A stretch of DNA of 64,000 nt. Origin: Paraoerskovia marina DSM 21750. GTDB lineage: Bacteria > Actinomycetota > Actinomycetes > Actinomycetales > Cellulomonadaceae. Positions 27,926-37,638 of the stretch are shown piece after piece. Location of the stretch: positions 744,001 through 808,000 of the forward strand of contig NZ_JNIY01000003.1 in the NCBI RefSeq assembly GCF_000701465.1, read 5' to 3'. The stretch's first letter is position 1; every line of letters starts with the position of its first letter. The notes under the pieces are model-generated. The model was not told the origin of the DNA. It saw only the letters and a program-made list of their open reading frames with translations, and ran no database searches. The translations under genes were made by a program, and so were the position numbers.

Positions 27926-29104
27926 ATGACTCAGCCTCCGTCCGTCGAGACGGCTCCGAGCTCGCTCGCGAAGCCGCGCGACACCCGTACGCGTGCGTCG
28001 CGCCGGGTACTGATCGCTGTGGCCGGTGTCCTCGGCGCGGCGGTCATGCTGACCGGTGCCCTCGTCCTCTATCTGCTCGCCCAGGGATGGACGAGCGCCT
28101 CCGCCCAGACGCAGCGCCTCGACGACGCGAGGGCCGAGGTGGCGGGGCTCGCGGACGGTGAGGTCGCCGCCTGGACCGACCCGGCGGGGGACGCCACCGT
28201 GAGCGATCACCTGGCGTACGACGACCTCCAGGTGATCGGGACGCACAACTCCTACGTGGAGGAGCCGACGTGGCTCCAGCTCCAGCTGATCGGACTCGTC
28301 GAGCCCGCGTCGAAGAGCACGCTGCGCTACGGGCACGACCCGCTCTGGGACCAGCTGGAGGACGGCGTGCGCAGCATCGAGTGGGACGTGCGCGACCACG
28401 GTGACCGGTTCTCGATGGCGCACGTCCCACTGGTCGCGAACCGCGGGACCTCGCCGGACCTCGAGCTCGCGCTCGAGGAGCTCGGGCTCTGGTCGTCCTC
28501 GCACCCGGACCACCTGCCGGTCAGTCTGATGGTCGAGTTCAAGAAGGACTACGCGTTCCTCGACCCGAGCCTGCAGGCGTTCGACGCCGACTCCTACGAC
28601 CGGTGGGACGCGCTCCTCGAGGAGTCGCTCGGTGAGGCGCTCTTCACGCCCGACGACCTGCGGGGCTCCGCGCCGTCACCGCGGGACGCGGTCGAGACGA
28701 CCGGCTGGCCGACCGTCGGAGAGCTGCGCGGGCGGATCCTCGTGTTCGCGTGGGACGACGAGGAAGTGCGCGAGCAGTACCTCGCCGGACACGAGAACCT
28801 CCGCGGCCGGGCGATGTTCACGTCGTCGCGGACGGGTGGGTCGGACGCAGTCTTCGCCGTGCACGACGACCCCCACGACGCCGCGATCGCCGACGCGGCG
28901 GCGGCCGGGATCGTCGTCCGCACACGGACCGACGCCGACCTCGACGTGGGCGGCGACGACCTCGCGGCGGCGTTGGCCTCGGGCGCGAACATTCTGTCGA
29001 CCGACTTCCCCGCGAGCGAGGCCGACCCGGTCAGCGGCTATGCGGCGACGTTCGCCGACAGCCCCGCCACGGCCCGAGCCGTGCCGGGGCGGGCGACGGA
29101 CTGA
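27926..29104 (+). CDS. Membrane-anchored Ca2+-dependent phosphoinositide phospholipase C-like protein
   Basis: This encodes 392 aa. A single hydrophobic helix (about residues 28-52) follows a basic N terminus, so the domain lies outside the cytoplasm. The PLC-like barrel shows VIGTHNSYVEE with the first catalytic histidine, SIEWDVRDHG with metal-ligand acids, and MAHVPL with the second histidine. These fit the bacterial Ca2+-dependent PI-PLC (PLCDc) family. Some actinobacterial inositol lipids could be substrates, but the true substrate is unknown. Confidence 0.82.
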   Translation: MTQPPSVETAPSSLAKPRDTRTRASRRVLIAVAGVLGAAVMLTGALVLYLLAQGWTSASAQTQRLDDARAEVAGLADGEVAAWTDPAGDATVSDHLAYDDLQVIGTHNSYVEEPTWLQLQLIGLVEPASKSTLRYGHDPLWDQLEDGVRSIEWDVRDHGDRFSMAHVPLVANRGTSPDLELALEELGLWSSSHPDHLPVSLMVEFKKDYAFLDPSLQAFDADSYDRWDALLEESLGEALFTPDDLRGSAPSPRDAVETTGWPTVGELRGRILVFAWDDEEVREQYLAGHENLRGRAMFTSSRTGGSDAVFAVHDDPHDAAIADAAAAGIVVRTRTDADLDVGGDDLAAALASGANILSTDFPASEADPVSGYAATFADSPATARAVPGRATD

Positions 29105-29113
29105 CGGCGCGCG

Positions 29114-30847
29114 TCACTCCTGCTGCCAGGACTCCCACAGGCGGGCGTAGTCGCCGCCCGCCGCCACCAGCTCGTCGTGCGGGCCGATCTCCGCGATGCG
29201 CCCGCCGTCGACCACGGCGACGCGGTCGGCGTCGTGCGCGGTGTGCAGGCGGTGGGCGATCGCGACGACGGTCCGCCCGGTCAGCACGGCGTCGAGCGAC
29301 GACTCCAGGTGCCGGGCGGCGCGCGGGTCCAGGAGCGACGTCGCCTCGTCCAGCACGAGCGTGTGCGGGTCGAGGAGCACCAGGCGCGCGAGCGCGACCT
29401 GCTGCGCCTGCGCCGGCGTGAGGACGTGCCCGCCGGACCCGACCGTCGTCGCGAGACCGTCGGGCAGCGCCTCGGCCCAGGTGAGGGCGTCGACCGACCC
29501 GAGCGCGCTGCGCAGGGCCTCGTCGTCGGCGTCCACGTCCGCGAGCCGGAGGTTCTCGGCCAGGGTGCCGACGAAGACGTGGTGCTCCTGGGTCACGAGA
29601 GCGACGTGCCCCCGCAAGTCCTCCAGCGGCAGGTCCACGAGGTTGACCCCGCCGACCGTGACCGAACCGCCCGTGGGCGGGTGGACGCCCGCGAGCATCC
29701 GCCCGAGGGTCGACTTGCCGGCGCCGGAGGGGCCCACGACGGCGAGTCGCTCGCCGACCGCCAGGTCGAGGTCGATGCCGTGCAGCACGTCCTGGCCCTC
29801 GCGGTACGCGTACCGCACGTCGCGCGCCACGACGTGCTCGTCGTCGGGCTCCTCGCCAGAGGGGGTGCGGTCGGTCTCGACCAGCTCGACGCCGATGATC
29901 CGGGCGAGCGACGTGGCCGCCACCTGGATCTCGTCGAGCCAGAAGATCAGCTCCCACACGGGGCCCGCGAGCTGGAACGTGTACATCGTGATCGTGGTGA
30001 CGGCGCCCAGCGTGACGTTCCCGGTCGAGATCAGGTAGCCGCCCCAGACGAGGATCGCGACGGGTGCGACGACGAACGTGAAGTCGATGCCCGGGAAGAG
30101 CACGGTGCGAAGCCGCAGTGTGGCCCGCTCGGCGTCGAAGGCCTCGCGGAGGTCGTCGTCCACCCGTCCGCGACGACGTCGCGCCAGCCGCAGCGCGTCG
30201 ACGGTCCGGGCGCCCTCGACGGTCTCGGTGATCGTGCCGTTGAGGGCGGCGTAGGCGGCCGCCTCGCGCTGGTAGGCGGGCGAGGCGCGGCGCAGGTACC
30301 ACCGGGTCACGACGATCATCACCGGGAGCCCCACGAACATCGCGATCGCGACCTGCGGGGCGATGATGAACGACGCGACGACGGTGAGCAGGATCGTCAC
30401 GACGGCCACGATCAGCCGCGGCACGCCGAAGCGCACGGCGTGCTGGATCCGGTCGACGTCGTTGGTGGTCCGTGCGACGAGGTCACCGGTGCCGGCCTGC
30501 TCCACCGTCGACAGGGGCAGCGACGTGACGGTCTCGACGAATCGCTCGCGCAGGGCCGCGAAGACGCTCTCGCCGAGCACCATCGCCTTGCGCTGGGCGA
30601 TCTTGATCAGGACCGCCTGGGCGACGATCGCGGCGACACCGATCGAGACCACGCGGATCACGTACGACTCGGTGGTGCCGGCGACGACCGCGTCGACGAG
30701 GTTGCCCAGGATCAGGGGGCCGGCGAGCCCTCCGAGCGCCGCGAGGGTGTGCAGGACGGCGACGGTCGTGAGCGGGCCGCGATAGGACCGCATCAGGCCG
30801 GACGTGTGCCGGCGCACCTCGCGGAGGTCGGCGACGGGCAGCTTCAT
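29114..30847 (-). CDS. ABC exporter subunit B (intact Walker motifs, degenerate signature)
   Basis: This encodes 577 aa. Six membrane helices form the ABC_membrane domain (about residues 20-310), followed by a nucleotide-binding domain. Walker A is intact (VGPSGAGKSTLGRM) and Walker B is intact (LVLDEATSLLDP), but the ABC signature is LTPAQAQQVALARL instead of LSGGQ. It is translated after its partner (start ATG at 30847 overlaps the partner's TGA by one base) and together they form a heterodimeric exporter of the TM287/288 or multidrug/lipid exporter type. Cargo is unknown. Confidence 0.92.
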   Translation of the reverse strand: MKLPVADLREVRRHTSGLMRSYRGPLTTVAVLHTLAALGGLAGPLILGNLVDAVVAGTTESYVIRVVSIGVAAIVAQAVLIKIAQRKAMVLGESVFAALRERFVETVTSLPLSTVEQAGTGDLVARTTNDVDRIQHAVRFGVPRLIVAVVTILLTVVASFIIAPQVAIAMFVGLPVMIVVTRWYLRRASPAYQREAAAYAALNGTITETVEGARTVDALRLARRRRGRVDDDLREAFDAERATLRLRTVLFPGIDFTFVVAPVAILVWGGYLISTGNVTLGAVTTITMYTFQLAGPVWELIFWLDEIQVAATSLARIIGVELVETDRTPSGEEPDDEHVVARDVRYAYREGQDVLHGIDLDLAVGERLAVVGPSGAGKSTLGRMLAGVHPPTGGSVTVGGVNLVDLPLEDLRGHVALVTQEHHVFVGTLAENLRLADVDADDEALRSALGSVDALTWAEALPDGLATTVGSGGHVLTPAQAQQVALARLVLLDPHTLVLDEATSLLDPRAARHLESSLDAVLTGRTVVAIAHRLHTAHDADRVAVVDGGRIAEIGPHDELVAAGGDYARLWESWQQE

Positions 30848-32661
30848 CAGCGGGCTCCTTCCGTGACTCCGGGGTGGGTGTCGCTGGTCTCGGGCGCCGC
30901 GTCGGCGTCGAGGTTGCGTCCGACGACGGCGCGGTAGCGGGCGGCGGACTCGCCGCCCGGGGCGTCCAGGGGGCGGTCGAGCAGCTCGCGGTGGGTGCCG
31001 CGGGTGGCGACGACGCCGTCGTCCAGGAAGGCGACCTCGTCGACCTCGCCGAGGACCAGCGGGCTCGCCGTCACGATCAGGGTCGTCCTGCCGGCGCGTG
31101 CCTCGGCGAGCCGGACGGCGATCCGGGCCTCGGTGTGGGCGTCGACCGCCGAGGTCGGCTCGACGAGGACCAGGATCTCGGGGGAGGTCAGGATCGCGCG
31201 CGCCAGGGCGACGCGCTGTCGCTGCCCGCCCGAGAGCGAGCGACCCTTCTCCGGGAGCACACCGTCGAGACCGTCCGGCACGGACGAGAGGACGTCGTGA
31301 GCGTCGGCCACGGTGATGGCCGCGAGCAGGTCCTCCCGTGTCGCGGTGCCGTGTACGTCGAGCTCGTCCGAGAGCGTGCCGGAGAACAGCTGCGGCGTCG
31401 CCTCGGCGACCACGACCCGACCGCGCAGCTCTGCGTGGTCGAGGTCGGCGAGGAGGGTCCCGCCGAGGCGGACGGGCGTCGCGAGCTCTGCCGCGTCGTC
31501 GAACCTGCCCAGACGGGTGGCGACGGCGGCCGAGGCGTCCGGGTCCTCGCACACGAGCGCGACCACGCGGCCCGGCTCGAGCCGGAGCCCGCTGGTCTCG
31601 TCCACGAGGGGCGCCCCTGCCGGGGGGAGCGGTGCCGTCCCGGGCGTCGCGCCCGCGGCGGGCTCCACCCGGAGCACCGTGATGAGCTTCTTGGCGGCGA
31701 CGTGCGCCCGCGTCGCCACCTGCAGCGTCTGCGTCGCGATCTGCAGCGGCCAGCCGAGGAACGCCGAGTACCCGTAGAAGGCGACGAGCTCGCCGGGGGT
31801 GATCTCGCCGGCGATCGCCTTCATCGCACCGATGTAGACGACGAACGCCACGAAGATGCCGGGCAGCAGCACCTGCAGCGAGTCGAGCAGCGACTGCACG
31901 CCCGCCACGCGGACGCCGGCCTGGCGCACCTCCTGGGACTTGACCCGGTAGCGGTCGGTGAAGACCTGCTCGCCGCCGATCCCGCGCAGGATCCGCAGAC
32001 CCGAGACGGTGTCCGCGCCGAGCGTCGTCAGACGGCCCGCCGCCTCGCGCTGGGCGCTCTGGCGCTGCTGGAGCGGCTTGATCAGAAAGCTGAGGACCAG
32101 GGCGACGGCGGGCAGCCCGAGCACGACGATCAGCCCGAGCTCGACCGACTGGTTGAGCATGATCGCGGCCACGACGAGATAGGCCGACAGGCTGCCGATG
32201 AACTGCGCCGCGATCGCGTAGATCTCGGCCAGGCGGAGCGAGTCGTTCGCGACGGCGGAGACCACCTCGCCGGTGGGGAGCTCCTCGGTGATCGCGTCGC
32301 CCGACTCGGAGACCGTGCGGCCCACGAGCTGCGACATCCCGAACGCGCCCCGCATCCAGCACTGGACGTCGAACCGGTGCCCGATCGCGGACGCGGTTAT
32401 CAGCAGCGCCCCGACGGCGAGCAGAAGAGCCGCCCACCCCCACAGCGCCGAGCCGAACCCGTCGGCCAGGCCCTCGTCGATCGCGCGACCCAGCAGGTAC
32501 GGCTGCACCGCCTGGCAGACGAACACCACGATCCCGAGGGCGATCGCGGTCAGGAGGATCCACTTCTGGCGCAGGGCCTGCCACCACAGCAGCCGGATCG
32601 GTCCGGTCAGCGGCGGTGTGCCGGGGTCGGGGAGGGGGAGGGCTCGCACGGCAACTAGCAT
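30847..32661 (-). CDS. ABC exporter subunit A (degenerate Walker motifs, intact signature)
   Basis: This encodes 604 aa: an exporter membrane domain (about residues 25-310) plus a nucleotide-binding domain. The Walker A position reads VCEDPDASAAVATRL with no GKS/T, and Walker B reads LVLVEPTSAVDA with valine in place of the aspartate. The signature LSGGQRQRVALARA is perfect. The domain probably binds ATP poorly but supplies the signature for its partner's ATP site. Start ATG 32661 is the first of the frame; a GTG four residues later is possible. Divergent from the DUF3817 gene. Confidence 0.92.
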   Translation of the reverse strand: MLVAVRALPLPDPGTPPLTGPIRLLWWQALRQKWILLTAIALGIVVFVCQAVQPYLLGRAIDEGLADGFGSALWGWAALLLAVGALLITASAIGHRFDVQCWMRGAFGMSQLVGRTVSESGDAITEELPTGEVVSAVANDSLRLAEIYAIAAQFIGSLSAYLVVAAIMLNQSVELGLIVVLGLPAVALVLSFLIKPLQQRQSAQREAAGRLTTLGADTVSGLRILRGIGGEQVFTDRYRVKSQEVRQAGVRVAGVQSLLDSLQVLLPGIFVAFVVYIGAMKAIAGEITPGELVAFYGYSAFLGWPLQIATQTLQVATRAHVAAKKLITVLRVEPAAGATPGTAPLPPAGAPLVDETSGLRLEPGRVVALVCEDPDASAAVATRLGRFDDAAELATPVRLGGTLLADLDHAELRGRVVVAEATPQLFSGTLSDELDVHGTATREDLLAAITVADAHDVLSSVPDGLDGVLPEKGRSLSGGQRQRVALARAILTSPEILVLVEPTSAVDAHTEARIAVRLAEARAGRTTLIVTASPLVLGEVDEVAFLDDGVVATRGTHRELLDRPLDAPGGESAARYRAVVGRNLDADAAPETSDTHPGVTEGAR

Positions 32662-32718
32662 GAACCATGCAGGCTTGACTACCTACCCATTTTCACCGGC
32701 GTGAGGAAACGAACACCC

Positions 32719-33174
32719 ATGAGTACCCCGGACCGCGAAGCCGCTGCGCAGACCACCACGCCGGCGGCCGACGCCGCGACGACCACCGCCGGGCCGAGCG
32801 ACGCCGAGGTGCAGACCGCCATCGCCAAGGCGCGCGGCGCGCTCGCCCGCTACCGGTTCATGGCACTGATCACCGGAGTCATGCTTCTCGTCCTCTGCGC
32901 CGAGATGATCTACAAGTACCTGTTGATCGGCGTCCTCGGCATGTCCGACGCCGCGCTGCCGTACATCGAGTGGATCCCGTTTGCCCACGGGTGGATCTAC
33001 GTCCTCTACCTCGTCACGGTGCTGGACCTGTGGGCCAAGATGCGCTGGTCGTTCGGTCGGCTCGTCACGATGGTCCTCGCGGGCGTCGTCCCCGTCATGT
33101 CGTTCGTCCTCGAGAAGAACGTGCACCGCGACACCCAGGCACGCCTCGACGCGCTGGAGGCCCGCGTCGCATGA
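32719..33174 (+). CDS. DUF3817 integral membrane protein
   Basis: This encodes 151 aa from ATG 32719, preceded by GAGGAAAC. After a 45-residue Thr/Ala-rich N terminus it has three predicted membrane segments (FMALITGVMLLVLCAEMI, FAHGWIYVLYLVTVLDL, LVTMVLAGVVPVMSFVL), the layout of DUF3817 proteins. The function of this family is unknown; it is widespread in actinobacteria, often near purine or thiamine genes. Its stop overlaps the start of the next gene (ATGA). Confidence 0.85.
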   Translation: MSTPDREAAAQTTTPAADAATTTAGPSDAEVQTAIAKARGALARYRFMALITGVMLLVLCAEMIYKYLLIGVLGMSDAALPYIEWIPFAHGWIYVLYLVTVLDLWAKMRWSFGRLVTMVLAGVVPVMSFVLEKNVHRDTQARLDALEARVA

Positions 33175-34445
33175 CCGGTGCCCCGCTGCCGCCCCTCGTC
33201 GAACCCGGTCCGGCGCTCAGCCCGCCGGAGCTCGCCCGCTACGCCCGTCACCTGTCGCTGCCGGGCATCGGGGTGGACGGGCAGCGGCGACTGGCCGCCG
33301 CACGGGTCCTTCTGGTCGGGGCTGGGGGACTGGGTAGCCCTGCGATCCTCTACCTCGCGGCTGCCGGGGTCGGGACGATCGGTGTCGTCGACGACGACGA
33401 CGTGGACGCCTCCAACCTGCAGCGGCAGGTCCTGCACGGCGACGGCGACGTCGGACGCCCCAAGGTCGAGTCCGCGCGCGACTCCGTGGCGGAGATCAAC
33501 CCGCACGTCCGGTTCGTCGCCCACCGCGAGCGTCTGACACCGCTGAACGCGGTCGACGTGATGGGGAGGTACGACGTCGTCCTGGACGGCGCCGACAACT
33601 TCGCCACCCGCTACCTCGTCTCGGACGCGGCCGAGGTGCTCGGCCTCCCCGTCGTCTGGGGGTCGATCTTCCAGCACTCCGGGCAGGTCAGCGTCTTCTG
33701 GGGGGCTGCCCCCGAGAACGGTGTGACGTACCGCGACGTCTTCCCGGAACCACCGCCGCCCGGGACCGTCCCCGACTGCGCCACCGGGGGAGTGCTCGGC
33801 GCGATGTGCGGGTCGATCGGGACCGCGATGGCGGTCGAGACCGTCAAGCTCGTCACCGGGACCGGTCGGACCCTGCTCGGGCGCCTCGCCGTGCACGACG
33901 CGCTGAAGGCGACCTGGCGAGAGCTGACCGTCCGGGCCGACCCGACCCGCGAACCCGTCGCCGCGCTGCTCGAGGGACCCGACGCCTATGCCGCCTTCTG
34001 CGGGGTTTCGTCGGTCGAGCCTGTCGAGACCACCGTTTCGTCGGTCGAGCCTGTCGAGACCAGGGCCTCGTCGGTCGAGCCTGTCGAGACCACGGTTTCG
34101 TCGGTCGAGCCTGTCGAGACCACCGTCGCCGCGACAGAGATCGCCGCCCTCCTCGACGACGGCGCCTATCTCCTCGACGTCCGCGAACAGTGGGAGCACG
34201 ACATCGTCGCGATCCCCGGCGCGCACCTCGTCCCCAGCGGCCATTTCCTCGGCACCTCGGCGGGGGCCTACGCGGCGCTCGCGGACCTGCCGACGGACCG
34301 CCCCGTCGTCGTGCTCTGCAAAGTGGGTGCGCGCTCGGACCTCGTGGCACAGGCCGCGCGGGAGGCAGGCGTCGACGCCCGCAACGTCCCGGGCGGGATC
34401 CTCGCCTGGATCAGTGAGGTCGCCCCGCACGAGCAGATGTACTGA
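33171..34445 (+). CDS. MoeB/ThiF-type adenylyltransferase fused to rhodanese
   Basis: This encodes 424 aa. The E1-like domain (residues ~15-260) has LLVGAGGLGSPAILYLAAAG, the ATP site, and DDDDVDASNLQRQV. The C-terminal rhodanese domain (~320-420) has the active loop VVLCKVGARSD with its cysteine. Such proteins adenylate and then thiolate the C-terminal GlyGly of a ThiS/MoaD-type carrier. The zinc-knuckle cysteines usual in MoeB/MoeZ (CYRCLFP region) are missing; the equivalent reads TYRDVFP. The linker consists of four tandem SSVEPVET repeats (34006-34125). ThiS is encoded 2 kb downstream, making it a plausible partner. Confidence 0.9.
   Translation: MTGAPLPPLVEPGPALSPPELARYARHLSLPGIGVDGQRRLAAARVLLVGAGGLGSPAILYLAAAGVGTIGVVDDDDVDASNLQRQVLHGDGDVGRPKVESARDSVAEINPHVRFVAHRERLTPLNAVDVMGRYDVVLDGADNFATRYLVSDAAEVLGLPVVWGSIFQHSGQVSVFWGAAPENGVTYRDVFPEPPPPGTVPDCATGGVLGAMCGSIGTAMAVETVKLVTGTGRTLLGRLAVHDALKATWRELTVRADPTREPVAALLEGPDAYAAFCGVSSVEPVETTVSSVEPVETRASSVEPVETTVSSVEPVETTVAATEIAALLDDGAYLLDVREQWEHDIVAIPGAHLVPSGHFLGTSAGAYAALADLPTDRPVVVLCKVGARSDLVAQAAREAGVDARNVPGGILAWISEVAPHEQMY
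34006..34125 (+). repeat. Four tandem 30-bp in-frame repeats
   Basis: Each unit contains the core TCGTCGGTCGAGCCTGTCGA plus GACC; cores begin at 34008, 34038, 34068 and 34098. The period is exactly 30 bp so the frame is kept, encoding SSVEPVET(T/R)(V/A) four times between two enzyme domains. Units differ only in the last bases (ACCG, GGGC, ACGG, ACCG). It is not seen elsewhere in this window. Confidence 0.95.
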
Positions 34446-34467
34446 GGCTCGCGGTGGGTCTGGAGGT

Positions 34468-34659
34468 TCAGCGCCCGGAGCTCTTCGGCATTGCCGCCCA
34501 CTGTTGGATCGTCGGGTCAGGCGTGCGACCCAGGCGCCGATCAATGACCAGCCGCGTGCGTGCGTCGACGATCTGAGCTCTCGTCGGGACGTATCGACCC
34601 GAAGTCCGCGCTGCTCGCGGTGACTTCGTGGAGTCGCTGTTCCGAGCATGATCAGCCAT
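34468..34659 (-). CDS. Small hypothetical protein, coupled to upstream membrane protein
   Basis: This encodes 63 aa. The ATG at 34659 overlaps the end of the preceding gene by 8 nt and is preceded by GGAGG with 8-nt spacing, a very good ribosome site. The sequence is basic and mostly helical (RAQIVDARTRLVIDRRLGR) with no membrane segment or recognised domain. Support comes from the ribosome site and coupling rather than homology. Function unknown. Confidence 0.55.
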   Translation of the reverse strand: MADHARNSDSTKSPRAARTSGRYVPTRAQIVDARTRLVIDRRLGRTPDPTIQQWAAMPKSSGR

Positions 34660-35164
34660 CTTCTCGACCTCCGTCCGCGCTGCTGGTCTCGTCTGTATCA
34701 GTATCCTCGCTCCTCCGATCGAGCGCCACGGCCAGTACGGCGTCGATCACCCTGAGTTCGTCCTCGTCGGCGAGCGGTGAGTCGATGAGCGCGTACAGCA
34801 CCTCGGAGCCGACCTCGTGCTTCTCCCCGCTCGTGGTGTCGAGGCGGTGATCAGTCGCCCACTGCATCCGTTCCCACCACTGCGAGCGAGCCTCGGACTT
34901 CGCGCGATGCAGAAGTGTGCCCATCCCGATGATGAATGCGGCGACACCAGCTAGCGCGGTGGCTGCGGGGGCAAGGTCTCCGATGATGGGCGCCGCGTGG
35001 CGCCAGTTGATCGAGACGACGGCGACACCGGTGGCAGAGGCGCCCGCGAGTAGTCCGAGTCCTGCCCAAAGTAGTGGCTCGCGGACTCGGTGCCAACGTG
35101 TCGAGAGCACCCGGCGCGTGCTGATGCTTCCTGATGTCGAAGGGCCAGCAGTGACGTGGTTCAC
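34652..35164 (-). CDS. Hypothetical protein with two membrane helices
   Basis: This encodes 170 aa from GTG 35164 (a second in-frame GTG near 35108 would remove the first 19 residues). Two hydrophobic helices (LLWAGLGLLAGASATGVAVV and LAPAATALAGVAAFIIGMG) at about residues 30-50 and 63-82 are followed by a charged cytoplasmic tail ending in Asp/Glu. I recognise no family. Codon use is noticeably less GC-rich than in neighbours. It is translationally coupled to the 63-aa ORF downstream and lies between two thiamine-related loci. Confidence 0.65.
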   Translation of the reverse strand: MNHVTAGPSTSGSISTRRVLSTRWHRVREPLLWAGLGLLAGASATGVAVVSINWRHAAPIIGDLAPAATALAGVAAFIIGMGTLLHRAKSEARSQWWERMQWATDHRLDTTSGEKHEVGSEVLYALIDSPLADEDELRVIDAVLAVALDRRSEDTDTDETSSADGGREDG

Positions 35165-35225
35165 CTACGCGAACCTAGCAGTGCGTAAAGCGCCTCGTTC
35201 CGAGGCTGTGGACGACGGCTGCGTG

Positions 35226-35263
35226 GCGCGGCGGTGCGGTGTCGGGGGCACCGCACCACCGCG

Positions 35264-35264
<1 letters not shown>
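35226..35264 (-). terminator. thi operon terminator
   Basis: A 16-bp stem with one mismatch (arms 35226-35241 and 35249-35264) and a 7-nt loop. It begins at the thiG stop codon on the minus strand. Confidence 0.75.
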
Positions 35265-36292
<1,028 letters not shown>

Positions 36293-36296
<4 letters not shown>

Positions 36297-37450
36297 GAGA
36301 CCTCCTCGGTCAGGGTGCGGGTGTGGCGGTTCGTCATGGCAGGCGCGACGACGTCGGGCAGGTCGGTCTCGTCGAGCGTGGCGTCGACGACGGCGCCGGT
36401 CAGCGGGGTGAGCAGGATGCCGTTGCGTCCGTGACCGGTGGCGACGAGCAGGCCGTCGACGCTCGCGTCGAGGTAGGGAAGGTTGTCCGGGGCGCTGGGG
36501 CGGACACGCGGGCTCGCCTCGCGCAGGTCGAGCTCGTCGATGCCCGGCAGGACGGCGCGGGCGTCGCGGAGCAGGGCGAAGACCGATCCCGCCTCGACCC
36601 GCCGATCGTCGGGCTTCTCGTCGCTCGACGCCCCGATCACGACCTCGCGGAACCCTGACTCGTCGGCGACCCGTGTCACGGCATACACCGCCCGTCCCTG
36701 GACGCGTGCGCGCACCACCGGCTCGACGTCGAACCAGGGCTCCGCGGCCAGTCGGAGCGTGATGCCCTTGACGGGGCGCAGCGGCGCGTGGATCCCTGCG
36801 GTCGCCAGCAGGCCCGTGGACGAGACCCCTGCCGCGACGACGACGAGGTCGGCGGTTTGCTCGACGCCCGCCGCGTCGACCGCACCGACCACCCGGCCCG
36901 ACGCAGACGTCAGCCGGACGGCTCGGCGCTCGACGACAACTGCGCCCGCCGCTCGGGCGGCCGCGTCGAGCGCGCGGGTGGTGGCCCGCGGGTCGACCTG
37001 GTGGTCGTCCGGCATCCACGCTCCGCCGGCGACGCGGCCGACGAGCGGGGAGATGCGGCGCGCCTGCGCCGTCGAGATCTCCTCCGACACCAGCCCCCAG
37101 CGGTGCTGGAGGTCGATCAGCCGCCGCGTCTCGGCGAGGTCGTCCGGGTCGAACGCGAGCGTCAGGGTCCCGGTGCGGCGGAGGCCGACGTCCACCCCCG
37201 AGGCCGACTCGAGCTGGGCCGCGAATCCCGGCCACCGGGCGGCCGAGTCGACGTTCATCGCCGCCAGCTCGGGCTCTCCGAAGTCGGCCTCGCAGACCGC
37301 TGCGAGCATCCCTGCCGCCGCCATGCTGGCACCGTCGCGAGGGGTGGGGTCGAGGACCGTGACGCTCAGGCCGCGGAGTGCCGCCCGCCAGGCAGCGGTC
37401 AGGCCGATGATCCCGGCCCCGATCACGAGGACGTCGCTGTGCTTGCTCAT
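36293..37450 (-). CDS. thiO: Glycine oxidase ThiO
   Basis: This encodes 385 aa. It is an FAD-dependent amine oxidase with DVLVIGAGIIGLTAAWRAA at the N terminus, MAAAGMLAAVCE, and the C-terminal GLLVATGHGRNGILLTPLTG. It oxidises glycine to dehydroglycine for the ThiG reaction in aerobic thiamine synthesis. It is the first gene of thiO-thiS-thiG and lies directly below a TPP riboswitch. The ribosome site GGGAGC is 4 nt before ATG 37450, at the edge of the aptamer. Confidence 0.95.
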
Positions 37451-37458
37451 CGTTGCTC

Positions 37459-37540
37459 CCTATCGCCGGCATGACCCGGATCAGGTTCGACGGTCGGCAG
37501 ATCGCCCTCTCAGCCTCTGGTCGAGGCTCCCGTGCAGGGG
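37459..37540 (-). ncRNA. TPP (thi-box) riboswitch
   Basis: On the minus strand the leader contains the invariant GGCTGAGAGGG and ACCTGATCCGGGTCATGCCG blocks of the THI element, with the closing GGGAGC merging into the thiO ribosome site. Because there is almost no room for a separate terminator, control is probably by hiding the ribosome site when thiamine pyrophosphate binds. Boundaries are approximate. Confidence 0.93.
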
Positions 37541-37625
37541 TCAGCGTAGCGCGATGAGCGACGGACCAGGTGGCGCGGTGCAGGCGTGACTCGACTCGCA
37601 CCGCGACCACGGGAATGTTGGTCGA

Positions 37626-37631
37626 TAGGCT
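37626..37631 (+). promoter_or_regulatory. -10-like hexamer for leaderless thiE
   Basis: TAGGCT, 7 nt, then ATG at 37639. The thiE side thus has no riboswitch of its own. Confidence 0.42.
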
Positions 37632-37638
37632 CGCGGCC

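Noticed and set aside
29114-32668. A single 1184-aa open frame spanning both ABC exporter genes
   Set aside because: Its first half is an Arg/Pro-rich shadow of the subunit A gene in another frame. Subunit A's real frame has helices and an LSGGQ, and the two genes overlap by one base.
34006-34125. CRISPR array
   Set aside because: The 30-bp units are directly tandem with no unique spacers, and they are in frame inside a gene.
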